Position numbers and translations under genes: made by a program. A model generated the notes under the pieces. It worked only from the letters and a program-made list of their open reading frames with translations, ran no database searches and was not told the DNA's origin. A DNA stretch of 5,044 nucleotides, from contig CAKZUM010000210.1 in assembly GCA_937921525.1 (NCBI GenBank), positions 1-5,044 of the forward strand, given 5' to 3'. Shown here in pieces: positions 4,861-5,044 of this stretch. Source of the stretch: an uncultured Saprospiraceae bacterium (GTDB taxonomy: Bacteria; Bacteroidota; Bacteroidia; Chitinophagales; Saprospiraceae). The stretch's first letter is position 1, and each line of letters starts with the position of its first letter.

Positions 4861-5044
4861 CTATACAACTCCTTCATCTTCCATTACCTCTTCCTCTTTC
4901 TTCCTATTTTTATACCATACAAAACCTACTACACCTATCAATAGATAGGGCGTTAATAGCATGTACAGAATGCCACTATTCAATCCTTTTCCAGCAGAAC
5001 CACCACCTTTCAGGTTACTTTCTGCGGTCATTTTACACATTGGA
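4861..5044 (-). CDS. C-terminal end of a small membrane protein (partial, runs off the window)
   Basis: Reading leftward from 5043 gives 60 residues and a TAG stop at 4861-4863, with the frame still open at the window edge. The visible part starts PMCKMTAESNLKGGG, continues with AGKGLNSGI, then one transmembrane helix (ILYMLLTPYLLIGVVGFVWY, residues about 25-44) and a charged cytoplasmic tail (KNRKKEEEVMEDEG). The cysteine in PMCKM may belong to a CxxC pair whose first cysteine is just outside the window. The C-terminal tail suggests the N-terminal side faces the periplasm (positive-inside rule: KNRKK follows the helix). I recall similar short proteins as uncharacterised in Bacteroidota but cannot name a function. 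ATG at 5040 or 5031 is a possible start, but the open frame beyond argues for a longer protein. Confidence 0.75.
   Translation of the reverse strand, partial: PMCKMTAESNLKGGGSAGKGLNSGILYMLLTPYLLIGVVGFVWYKNRKKEEEVMEDEGVV

Overview
The window looks like chromosomal DNA from a low-GC member of the Bacteroidota. The evidence is A/T-rich spacers, starts without clear Shine-Dalgarno sequences, promoter-like TAnnTTTG boxes (TATCTTTG before radA, TATTTTTG before the M42 peptidase), an exported protein with the FnIII-like fold common in that phylum, and Bacteroidota-type versions of the conserved genes. A Saprospira/Cytophaga-like lineage is my inference and was not tested.

Layout: (1) 172-846 (+), an exported two-domain beta-sandwich protein of unknown function. 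(2) 850-990, a convergent spacer holding a small terminator-like hairpin and a large imperfect fold-back ending in a T-run. (3) 992-2365 (-), radA, the DNA-repair/recombination ATPase, which has no ATG start and probably begins at TTG. (4) 2384-2784, a noncoding stretch with small hairpins that ends in a strong intrinsic terminator facing right with no recognisable gene before it. (5) 2785-3124 (-), remains of a TraR/DksA-type zinc-finger gene. (6) 3223-4272 (+), an M42-family metallo-aminopeptidase. (7) 4376-4645 (+), a small pterin-4a-carbinolamine dehydratase (PCD) family protein followed by a perfect 16-bp terminator. (8) 4703-4850, a spacer with a nested fold-back and a second palindromic terminator. 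(9) 4861-5044 (-), the C-terminal end of a small one-helix membrane protein that runs off the window.

The main discovery is in region 5. A 188-bp non-coding element (2840-3027) has 12-bp terminal inverted repeats and is bounded on both sides by the same 8 bp, ACCGTTTT. It sits inside the DksA-like gene. Removing the element and one copy of the 8 bp rejoins the two pieces in frame and restores the family's CxxC-17 residues-CxxC zinc site exactly. This documents a MITE-like transposition with target-site duplication. The inside of the element is unusual: complementary hexanucleotide arrays (TTCAAC-type and TTGAAG-type) form the arms of one long fold-back.

The intact genes are mostly unrelated housekeeping functions (recombination, peptide turnover, pterin recycling) and do not form one pathway. 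The M42 peptidase and PCD may share a transcript, since they are 103 bp apart on the same strand with no clear terminator between them and a strong one after PCD. The PCD protein has proline where the family's third active-site histidine normally lies, so its enzymatic activity is open to question.
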